Of a stretch of 64,000 nucleotides of DNA, positions 54,748 through 62,315 are shown piece after piece. The translations under genes and the position numbers were made by a program. Origin of the DNA: Thiotrichales bacterium (GTDB lineage: Bacteria; Pseudomonadota; Gammaproteobacteria; Beggiatoales; Beggiatoaceae); NCBI GenBank assembly GCA_016745035.1, contig JADGDE010000002.1, positions 433 to 64,432 on the forward strand. The letters are read 5' to 3'. The notes under the pieces were generated by a model. The model was given only the letters and a program-made list of their open reading frames with translations, ran no database searches and was not told the origin of the DNA. Position 1 is the first letter of the stretch; the number at the start of each line of letters is the position of its first letter.

Positions 54748-55373
54748 AGCGTTACTCGTGGTTGAATGCCGTTGTTTTACCTTAATTATGCCTCGATAGG
54801 GTTTTGACGCTAAACTTGCCGTTGTTGGGCTAAAACCGATGAGAAATCAATGCAATAAAATTGATGCGATACAAAAGCTGCTTTTAGAGGGTAAGCAAAT
54901 CGAAAAACCATCATTTATGCATGAAAAATGATTTGGTAGCAAAACAATTTGCGCATGGTAACGTATTCGTTACAGCATGACTACTCTTGTTGGATTTTTG
55001 GCACAATCGACACCATTGTAACAATAATTATCTGATGTGACGTACTAAGCCTGTTTTTGTCTCAATATGGTGGTTTTCTACCGGTCTAGTGGTGTTTAGC
55101 CTTTACGTAACATCAGTCTGTCTAATGGTATTTAGTCGTGTAGCAATGGCGGTTTTTTTACCTTTTGGGGTAAAGGGCCAAAAAAGAAGCCTTTGCGTAA
55201 CATCAGTAATTATCTTGTCGATAATATCGACATTTTTAAAAAACTCTGCCAGACTTCACCTTGTGGTTATATGTTGTTTTCGCGCATAAATATAAAGCCT
55301 TGTTTATGGATAAAAAGCATAACAGCTGCGCGATATGTCCACATTTTACATCAGTTACTACGGATAGGTCAGT
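54748..55373. other. 626-bp gene-free region upstream of guaA
   Basis: AT-rich divergent region between guaA and the carbonic anhydrase gene. The only defined object is the 175-bp composite MITE-like element at 55032-55206. Short frames over it are by-products of the element. No tRNA or conserved RNA recognised in 54748-55031. Confidence 0.6.
55032..55206. mobile_element. MITE-like element, composite copy 6
   Basis: 175 bp flanked by TAATTAT direct repeats (55025-55031, 55207-55213). It contains an internal extra end: the sequence reaches TTTACGTAACATCAG at 55116, then restarts inside the element (TCTAATGGTATTTAG, TAGCAATGGCGG) and runs to the normal end GCCTTTGCGTAACATCAG. Internal hairpin TTTACC-ttttgg-GGTAAA. 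Confidence 0.82.
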
Positions 55374-55901
55374 ATGTCAATTCGCCCTTTTTTACAGCAT
55401 CATCCTAAAATTGCAGACAGTGCTTATATTGCTCCAGAAGCCTTAGTTTGTGGGCAAGTAAGTATTGGTGAAGACAGCTCGCTTTGGCCTAATGTGGTTG
55501 CTAGAGGTGATGTACAAGCCATTGAAATTGGCGCACGCTGTAATATTCAAGATGCCTGTGTGTTACACGTTGCCCATGATGGACCTTACACTAAAGGGGG
55601 GATTCCCTTAATTTTAGAGGATGATATTACGGTCGGTCATCAAGCCGTGTTACATGCGTGTACTGTCCAGCATCATTGTTTAATTGGTATTGGTACTATT
55701 GTGATGGATGGTGCTACTATTGAGCCTTATAGTTTAATTGCCGCCGGGAGTTTAGTCTCTCCTGGAAAAACATTAGAAACCGGGTATTTATGGCGAGGTC
55801 GCCCAGCTCGCCCCGTACGCCCGTTGACCGAGGAGGAAAAACAGCAAATAGATTATTCAGCAACACATTACGTGAAGCTTGCTAAGCAGCACGCAGAATA
55901 G
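55374..55901 (+). CDS. Gamma-class carbonic anhydrase-like protein (YrdA family)
   Basis: 175 residues of left-handed beta-helix. Signature pieces: NVVARGDVQAIEIGARCNIQDACVLHV, HDGPYTKGG, VGHQAVLHACTVQHHCLIGIGTIVMDGA, with three His in the metal-ligand positions, and a C-terminal helix. Relatives bind metal and may act as carbonic anhydrase or acyl-CoA-related enzymes. Activity cannot be called from sequence. ATG 55374 with ATAGGT upstream. Confidence 0.88.
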   Translation: MSIRPFLQHHPKIADSAYIAPEALVCGQVSIGEDSSLWPNVVARGDVQAIEIGARCNIQDACVLHVAHDGPYTKGGIPLILEDDITVGHQAVLHACTVQHHCLIGIGTIVMDGATIEPYSLIAAGSLVSPGKTLETGYLWRGRPARPVRPLTEEEKQQIDYSATHYVKLAKQHAE

Positions 55902-55975
55902 ATAAAAATTTGGGCTAATGGCCGTGTTATAAACGACACTGCTTAAACCATTATGAGTTTAATTTTGGAAATATC

Positions 55976-57412
55976 ATGGAGCAATCATCATATAAAAGCC
56001 ATGTATTGATTGTTGAAGATGACCCGACATCAATTAATGTTCTAGAAACTTTATTACGACGAGAAGGTTATGATGTCAGTGTGGCATTCAACGGTCTACA
56101 GGCGCTAGAAGTTGCGCACAAGGTTTTACCCGATTTGGTCATTTCAGATGTAATGATGCCAAAAATGGATGGTTTTAGTCTTTGTCAGCACCTAAGAGCT
56201 GATGAAAAACTCGCCACTGTGCCAATCATTTTACTCACGGCCTTAGATGATAGACGATCGCGTTTGCAAGGCTTGGAACTCGGTGCGGATGATTTTATCA
56301 GTAAGCCCTTACACCTGATCGAGTTACGTGCGCGTATTCGCACCATTATTAAGCTTAATCGTTATCGCCATTTACTTTCTGAGCGCAGTAAGTTTGAATG
56401 GGTCGTAGAACAATCTGATGATGCTTATTTACTGTTAGACACCGATAGCCAAGTGACCTATGCCAATCATCGCGCACGGCAATATTTAAGTTTAGAGAAA
56501 GACTTTAAATCCGGTTTACGTTTCCCTAAGGATGTTTGCACACATTATCATTGTGAACCCCAACAAGCTTGGAAACATTGGCCAGAACAACAAAAAGATA
56601 CCACCTATTATTTGCTACAAGCAGAAACCGAAAAAACCCCGGCTTTTTGGCTACAAGTAGACTTGCACGAATTACCCATGCACGAGGGCTTTTTGATTCG
56701 ACTTAAAAATGTCAGTGAACAAATCAACCTAGCTCAACACGTCTATACTTTTCAGCTAATGGTCTCGCATAAATTGCGCACCCCGCTTGCAGCTTTTAGC
56801 GCCATATCCATTCTAAAACAACAATTACAAGGGAAAGTCTCGAAAGAAATTAACCAGTTACTTAATATTGTTTACAATAATGGTCAGCGTCTGCAACAAC
56901 AATTATTGGATATTTTGGATTATATCAGCGCGCCAAGTTTACTGACGCAAGCAGGAGGCTATCCGCTACAAAAATTACCAGAGTTGATTGAAACCTTGAA
57001 AAATACCCTGGCTTGTCAAATTCACCTCGAGATACCTGAGGAACTAGAAAGGCTATCTTTGCACATTTCTGAGCTGGCTTTACGCAATGTGATGGAAAAT
57101 GTGCTGGGCAATGCGAAAAAATTTCACCCTGAAAAACAACCTTTGATTCACATCAGTGTTAAGCGAACAAAAGAAAAAATGCTTAAATTTCAAATCAAGG
57201 ATGATGGTCAGCACCTCCCTCCTGAAGAACTTGAACGCGTCTGGCAGCCTTATTACCAAAGTGAAAAAAATATCACCGGTGAAGTCGGCGGTATGGGCAT
57301 AGGATTATCCACCGTTGCCACTTTAATTTGGGGCGCAGGAGGACAGGTTTCGATGCAAAATCGTACCGATACCCAAGGGGTGGTGGTGACTATCAGTTTG
57401 CCCATTTGCTAA
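55976..57412 (+). CDS. Hybrid response regulator-PAS-histidine kinase with atypical catalytic residues
   Basis: 478 residues. Receiver domain at 1-125 (LIVEDDPTSINVLE, phospho-acceptor D58 in ISDVMMPKMDG, Lys in DFISKPL). PAS-like domain at about 140-250 (FEWVVEQSDDAYLLLDTDSQVTYANHRARQYL). HisKA at 255-330 with H265 in SHKLRTPL. HATPase at 375-478 (NVMENVLGNAKKF, IKDDGQHLPPEE, VGGMGIGLSTVATLI). The acidic residue usually following His is Lys, and the G1 box lacks its second Gly. It has no membrane helix, so it is cytoplasmic. No partner regulator is adjacent. Confidence 0.88.
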   Translation: MEQSSYKSHVLIVEDDPTSINVLETLLRREGYDVSVAFNGLQALEVAHKVLPDLVISDVMMPKMDGFSLCQHLRADEKLATVPIILLTALDDRRSRLQGLELGADDFISKPLHLIELRARIRTIIKLNRYRHLLSERSKFEWVVEQSDDAYLLLDTDSQVTYANHRARQYLSLEKDFKSGLRFPKDVCTHYHCEPQQAWKHWPEQQKDTTYYLLQAETEKTPAFWLQVDLHELPMHEGFLIRLKNVSEQINLAQHVYTFQLMVSHKLRTPLAAFSAISILKQQLQGKVSKEINQLLNIVYNNGQRLQQQLLDILDYISAPSLLTQAGGYPLQKLPELIETLKNTLACQIHLEIPEELERLSLHISELALRNVMENVLGNAKKFHPEKQPLIHISVKRTKEKMLKFQIKDDGQHLPPEELERVWQPYYQSEKNITGEVGGMGIGLSTVATLIWGAGGQVSMQNRTDTQGVVVTISLPIC

Positions 57413-57432
57413 CCTTATAACAAAAACGATAC

Positions 57433-58125
57433 TCATGATTCCGCCCCCTTACCGAACAAAGGAAAACGCCGATCGCGCAGGGGGATAATCAACATCATTC
57501 CCGCAATAAAACCGCCGATATGCGCCCACCAAGCCACGGAACCATCGTCGCTGTTGCTGACACTGTAAAACTGCCAACCAATCCAAGCGCCTAGTAATAA
57601 ATACGCTGGGAGAAAAATAGGAATCCGGCTGAATAATAATACCAAGACTTTAACGCGAGGATGTAGCATCAAATAAGCCCCAAGTACGCCAGCGATAGAG
57701 CCACTTGCACCAATCATCGCCGTACTAGACCCGGCATCCATCAGCGCATGAATAAGCCCTGCGATGATGCCGCATAAGAGATAAAAGGCTAAAAAACGCC
57801 AATGTCCCATCGCATCTTCGATATTATCGCCAAACACCCATAAAAACAGCATATTGCCGAGCAAATGCATCCAGTCATCATGTAAAAACATATAGGAAAT
57901 TAAGGTGAGCTGTGTCGGCAGCGCATTAATCTCTGCGGGCAAAATTTCTTGCTGATGAAATACCAAAGGTACTAGCCCATAAGCATAAGCGGCGTACAAT
58001 TCAGCTTGTTCGCTCAAGGATTGTTGCCAAAAAAACACGAAAACACACAGCGTAATGATACAAACATTGACGAATTGAAACGGAATAATTTTTAAGGGGT
58101 TTTCATCATGCAGAGGCAGGAACAT
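57433..58125 (-). CDS. Rhomboid family intramembrane serine protease
   Basis: 230 residues, six to seven membrane helices. Catalytic Ser in GASGSIAGVLGAYL and His in WWAHIGGFIAGM. HLLGNMLFLWVFGDNIED supplies the conserved loop. It cleaves transmembrane substrates; substrate unknown. It is the last gene of a five-gene run and starts 14 bp after the M14 carboxypeptidase stop. Confidence 0.93.
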   Translation of the reverse strand: MFLPLHDENPLKIIPFQFVNVCIITLCVFVFFWQQSLSEQAELYAAYAYGLVPLVFHQQEILPAEINALPTQLTLISYMFLHDDWMHLLGNMLFLWVFGDNIEDAMGHWRFLAFYLLCGIIAGLIHALMDAGSSTAMIGASGSIAGVLGAYLMLHPRVKVLVLLFSRIPIFLPAYLLLGAWIGWQFYSVSNSDDGSVAWWAHIGGFIAGMMLIIPLRDRRFPLFGKGAES

Positions 58126-58139
58126 AGTAAAACCTATGG

Positions 58140-60035
58140 TTAATTGGCTGGACTCAAGCTGAATGTTAGCATTTGGCTGCTGTGGATGCGCTCATTTTGA
58201 ATCAATAAAGCTTGTAAATAAAGCCTGCGTCCAAACAGGCTGTCATCATTGGGCATGGGCAAGTGCCAAACTGCTTTGCCTAAGTCATCGCTTTGCATCG
58301 CGGCTAAAGGATAAATCTGTCCTTTTAAATACACCGCTGTCGCAATCTCAGGATAATAATCAGCTGTTCCACCTTGCCATGCGGCAAATAATTGTACTGT
58401 TGTGTTAGGGCGGGTTTGCATAGTGATTTGTACCTCTTCATCCATAAAAGTGGGCACAAGCACTGGCACGGTTTGCGGCTCAAAGGCTCCTTGTTTTACT
58501 CCTTGTGCCGCACCGAGATATAAAGGCAAATTCAAAACACTATGCACGCCCTCATAAGACAAACTCAACTGTAAAGACAAGGGCGTATTACTTGTTAAAT
58601 TGGCGGAAAAATCTACCGTGATCGCCTCGATCCCGCCTTGCTGATGGGCAGCAAGATGCAACGCTAAGTCGGTTTTATCCAGTTCGATACCCACACTGGA
58701 TAAAAGGCGAGCCGTTGCGCTCAAATCTGCACGACCGTGATTGTGAAAACCTAACAATAAACGCCATTGTTCGCCCGCATCAAACCAAGCATCACCATTG
58801 CCTTGAAGTTCTTGCCATTGCGGCGCAAGCCACTGCACCCACGCGCCTGCCGCTTGGCTCAAAGTCTCAAACCCCGGCGCAACCGCAGCAAATAAAACCG
58901 GAATCCGCGACGGTGTTGGCCAAAAGCCATCGGCATAACTGCCAATTTCCACCGTATAGGCGAGGCTGTCATGCGCGCCATAATGATAATCATCACTCGC
59001 GCCATAGCTTGCACCGTATAAATCCCACGCACTGCCACTGACAAAACCACTTTGGGCGGCGATAGGTTCGGCATAATAGCGCAAGCTGGCATCAGCCACG
59101 GTGCGCGATTGGGTATAGCCCCAAGGATACATCCACTCATTGCCATAGCTATGCACAGAGACCGAGACGCGGGGCGTTTGTTGCTTAAGAAAATCCGCAA
59201 TCGCAGCGGTTTCCGGTTCGGAAAAAGCCCGCTCTCCCGCATAAAGTTCGCTGTCGCTCCCATGGCTTTGCCCGCCCCATTGCCACGCATAATTACGGTT
59301 TAAGTCCACGCCATAACTGCCATCGCCATTATCACGGCGGTTTTTGCGCCACAGCCCACCACCGTTGGGATAAAGGCGGCGGTTATATTCGTAGCCATCG
59401 GGATTACTGCAAGGCAATAAAATCAAATTACGGGAGTGAATTAGGCGCTGAATCGCTGGGTTATTTGAATATTGAGAGGCTAAATAGTAGGCAAAACGTA
59501 ATAAAGCTTCGCCCGACATTGGCTCGCGGGCATGGTGCAGGGCATCAAACCACACTGTAGCTTCTTCGGTTTCATAGCTATTGGGGTTATCGGAAATCCG
59601 TATTGCCCATAACTCACGCCCCTCGTCACTTTTTCCTAATGAAAACTTGTCTGAAATCAGGTGTGGGAAAGTCTGTGCGAGCCAGTCTAAGGTGTTTTCT
59701 ATTTCGGCAAAGGTGCGAAAACCTGCCATAGAGGCGTTGGGGTTTGCGGTGCGGCGCTGTAAATCACGGGCAGCACGTTGAGCATAATAAGTGCTTAAGT
59801 CGTCAATATCGAGCTGAAAAGCAATGCCAGCGGCTTGTAGTTTGGCTTGTTCTTCATCGCTGGCATAGGCATGGATTAAATCGCTTTGCGGTAGTCTCTT
59901 TATATCGCTAAGCAAGCTTGATAAACGCGCCAGCTCGCTAGGATTGCTGGCTGATAAGCTAATTAAATCACGGCTGGGTTCAGCTAAACAAACAGCAGAT
60001 AACAGCCATAGCGCTAACCATCTGCTGCTGCGCAT
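58140..60035 (-). CDS. Exported M14 zinc carboxypeptidase
   Basis: About 631 residues from ATG 60035, which lies one base after the trpF stop. An upstream frame start at 60119 would lie inside trpF and is rejected. Signal peptide MRSSRWLALWLLSAVCLA. M14 catalytic domain at about 85-390: zinc motif HHAREPMSGE, Arg/Asn site NPDGYEYNRR and VDLNRNY, third zinc ligand SVHSYGNEW, catalytic Glu in YTVEIGSY. The C-terminal 230 residues are beta-rich (GFHNHGRADLSATARLL, VQITMQTRPNTTVQLFAAW), probably surface-binding or processing domains. It removes C-terminal residues from extracytoplasmic peptides. Confidence 0.88.
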   Translation of the reverse strand: MRSSRWLALWLLSAVCLAEPSRDLISLSASNPSELARLSSLLSDIKRLPQSDLIHAYASDEEQAKLQAAGIAFQLDIDDLSTYYAQRAARDLQRRTANPNASMAGFRTFAEIENTLDWLAQTFPHLISDKFSLGKSDEGRELWAIRISDNPNSYETEEATVWFDALHHAREPMSGEALLRFAYYLASQYSNNPAIQRLIHSRNLILLPCSNPDGYEYNRRLYPNGGGLWRKNRRDNGDGSYGVDLNRNYAWQWGGQSHGSDSELYAGERAFSEPETAAIADFLKQQTPRVSVSVHSYGNEWMYPWGYTQSRTVADASLRYYAEPIAAQSGFVSGSAWDLYGASYGASDDYHYGAHDSLAYTVEIGSYADGFWPTPSRIPVLFAAVAPGFETLSQAAGAWVQWLAPQWQELQGNGDAWFDAGEQWRLLLGFHNHGRADLSATARLLSSVGIELDKTDLALHLAAHQQGGIEAITVDFSANLTSNTPLSLQLSLSYEGVHSVLNLPLYLGAAQGVKQGAFEPQTVPVLVPTFMDEEVQITMQTRPNTTVQLFAAWQGGTADYYPEIATAVYLKGQIYPLAAMQSDDLGKAVWHLPMPNDDSLFGRRLYLQALLIQNERIHSSQMLTFSLSPAN

Positions 60036-60036
60036 C

Positions 60037-60654
60037 TTATCCCCCGACTTGGGAGATAAAGGCGCGCACTTTTTCGGCATCTTTGATGCCCTTGCGGGCT
60101 TCAACACCGCCGCTGACATCTACCGCCCAAGGTTGCACTGTCGCCACCGCTTTAGCGACATTATTCGACTCTAAGCCGCCAGCGAGCACAATAGGGCAAG
60201 GCAAAGCATCGGGAATCACCGACCATTGAAAGCTTGTCCCTGTGCCGCCTTTAATGCCTTTAACATAGGCATCGAGCAATAAGGCTTGCGCGCTTTGATA
60301 GGCGCGGGCTTCATGATGCAAATCGACCTCGGGGCGCATCCGAATTGCCTTGATATAAGGGCGCTGGAATTGCTGACAATATGCGGGGCTTTCTTCGCCA
60401 TGAAATTGCAATAAATCCAAGGGCACTTTATCCAGTGTTGCCTCGACTTGCGCCGCCTTGGCATTGACAAACAAGCCGACGGTGGTGACAAAAGGTGGCA
60501 AGCTTTGCACAACCTCAGCGGCAGCATCGATACTCACCGCCCGAGGGCTGGGGTCATAAAACACCAAACCCAAAGCATCTGCACCGGCTTGGGCAGCGAT
60601 AAGGGCATCTTCTTTATTAGTGATACCGCAAATTTTTATTCGTGTTCTGTTCAT
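60037..60654 (-). CDS. trpF: Phosphoribosylanthranilate isomerase
   Basis: 205 residues. TIM barrel with RIKICGITNKEDALIAAQAGADALG, LQFHGEE, LLLDAYVKGIKGGTGTSFQW, VLAGGLESNNV and VDVSGGVEARKGIKD. It catalyses the third step of tryptophan synthesis from chorismate. It is detached from other trp genes and placed between an alcohol dehydrogenase and a carboxypeptidase with no gaps. Confidence 0.96.
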   Translation of the reverse strand: MNRTRIKICGITNKEDALIAAQAGADALGLVFYDPSPRAVSIDAAAEVVQSLPPFVTTVGLFVNAKAAQVEATLDKVPLDLLQFHGEESPAYCQQFQRPYIKAIRMRPEVDLHHEARAYQSAQALLLDAYVKGIKGGTGTSFQWSVIPDALPCPIVLAGGLESNNVAKAVATVQPWAVDVSGGVEARKGIKDAEKVRAFISQVGG

Positions 60655-61842
60655 CTACAACCTCCGTTGTAAAATAGTGGCAATTTCTGCATCGGTGAGC
60701 ACCAAAGGATTGGTTTTCATGCTGCTACCGCGCGAATTTGCCACCACTTTGTCGATGTCTGCTGCGCTCATGCCATAGTCACTGAGTTTGGCAAGACTTA
60801 AGTCTTGTGTCCATTGTCGTAACAAGGTGACTAAATCCCCTGTGTCCGCCTCAATTTTGCCGCTTAAAAGCACTGCTACTTGGGCATATTTAGCTAAAGC
60901 CGGATTGTTTGGCTCGCGTGCGGACAAGGCTTGAATATTGACCTCGGTCGCCTCGGCGAGCAATGTGCCACAGACGACCCCATGCGGACAGGGGAAAAAT
61001 GCGCCTAATGGTGATGCCAGCCCATGCACTGAACCCAAGCCCACTTGTGCCAAGGTAATGCCGGATAATAAAGCCGCATAAGCCAGTAAGGCGCGCCCAT
61101 GTGCTGCCGCTTCGGGGTCTTTATTTTCCCATGCTGGCCAAAAGCCCTCGGCAAAGGCTTGCATTCCCGACCATGCCAGCGCATCGGTAAACGGGTTGGC
61201 GCGGCTAGAGACGTAAGATTCTAATAATTGCGTGAACGCATCCATACCATTGGCGGCGAGCAAATCTTTGGAGCAACTCTCGAGCAAGTCCGGGTCAAGC
61301 AGCGCCAGTTCTGGGACAAGGCTATTATCACGAAAGGATTTTTTAAACCCCTCGGCACTTTGCTGACTTAAGACCGCATTTTTAGTCGCTTCGCTGCCTG
61401 TGCCTGCGGTCGTTGGGACAGCAATAAAAGGTAAAGCTGGGCCTTTGTAAGGTAGCTCTTTGCCCACGCCTTCGAGATGATCCATCACCGAATTGCCAAA
61501 GGGTAACAAGCCAGCGATGGCTTTCGCCGCATCGAGGACACTGCCACCACCAATGCCGAGCACACCTTGAAAACCTGCGCCATGATGGGTGCTAACAGCA
61601 GCATCAACCACCTCTGGTGATGGTTCGCCGTCGATGTGAATGATTTCCCAGCGAATGCCGCGTTGTGTCAGCGCCGTTTCTAACTGTTGCCAATGTTCGG
61701 TGTTTAAAAAAGACTGTTTACCGGTGACCAGTAAAATGTTTTCTCCGAGCAAACTTGCGACATGCGCGGGTAACTCGGCGATGCGCCCCCCACCGAAAAC
61801 AATTTGCGGCAGGCGGGCAATATCAAAGGCGGCAATATTCAT
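60655..61842 (-). CDS. Iron-containing alcohol dehydrogenase
   Basis: 395 residues. N-terminal dinucleotide domain with GIGGGSVLDAAKAIAGLL and the phosphate loop TTAGTGSEATKNAVLS. Metal site of the Fe-ADH family in MDAFTQLLESYVS, HGLASPLGAFFPCPHG. Substrate not decided. Its stop codon touches the trpF ATG. It sits 2 bp after the monooxygenase gene, suggesting joint action on a small carbonyl compound. Confidence 0.9.
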   Translation of the reverse strand: MNIAAFDIARLPQIVFGGGRIAELPAHVASLLGENILLVTGKQSFLNTEHWQQLETALTQRGIRWEIIHIDGEPSPEVVDAAVSTHHGAGFQGVLGIGGGSVLDAAKAIAGLLPFGNSVMDHLEGVGKELPYKGPALPFIAVPTTAGTGSEATKNAVLSQQSAEGFKKSFRDNSLVPELALLDPDLLESCSKDLLAANGMDAFTQLLESYVSSRANPFTDALAWSGMQAFAEGFWPAWENKDPEAAAHGRALLAYAALLSGITLAQVGLGSVHGLASPLGAFFPCPHGVVCGTLLAEATEVNIQALSAREPNNPALAKYAQVAVLLSGKIEADTGDLVTLLRQWTQDLSLAKLSDYGMSAADIDKVVANSRGSSMKTNPLVLTDAEIATILQRRL

Positions 61843-61844
61843 AT

Positions 61845-62141
61845 TTATTCCGCTGGCAATAAGCCGTTATGTAACACGCCTTGGCGCGGTGCTGCCATCA
61901 TCTCGGCAACGGTATCGCGCCAGGTTTGATAATGCGCGGTTTCTTTGTGGGCTTTGGCATCCGCCTCAGAGACATAAGCTTCATAGAGGACAAAACGGCA
62001 GGGGTCATCGGCTTGTTGTAAGACATCAAAACGGCGATTGCCTGACTCTTGAATTGAGGCTTGGTGATTGGCGCTGGAGGCTTCAATAAAGGCTTCTAAG
62101 TGTTCGGGTTTGACTTGAACATAAACGATGGTGGTATACAT
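61845..62141 (-). CDS. ABM-family (antibiotic biosynthesis monooxygenase-like) protein
   Basis: 98 residues of ferredoxin-like fold: VYVQVKPEHLEAFIEASSANH, NRRFDVLQQADDPCRFVLYEAYVSEADAKAHKETAHYQTW with the conserved FVLYE and HK..H pattern. It is close in shape to YgiN/LsrG quinol monooxygenases. First gene of the run ending at 57433. Confidence 0.88.
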   Translation of the reverse strand: MYTTIVYVQVKPEHLEAFIEASSANHQASIQESGNRRFDVLQQADDPCRFVLYEAYVSEADAKAHKETAHYQTWRDTVAEMMAAPRQGVLHNGLLPAE

Positions 62142-62315
62142 TTACTTTCCTTTGACGATGGTTATATTCATTTGTGCGTTAAAGCTAAGCTAGCGTTCAA
62201 AATCTAATCGCTCTTTATTGGATTTGCAAGCAATATTTTCATTTCTCGCCGATAGGTCTATAAGGTAGACTATAGCCTTTCCACCTCGCTGAACTTACCT
62301 CATAGGATTGAGACA

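Noticed and set aside
55089..55446. Short plus-strand frames before the carbonic anhydrase gene
   Set aside because: They lie over the MITE-like element and change with its orientation in other copies; no coding signal.
60036..60119. Longer N-terminus for the M14 carboxypeptidase starting at 60119
   Set aside because: It would lie inside trpF and hide the signal peptide; ATG 60035 directly after the trpF stop is better.
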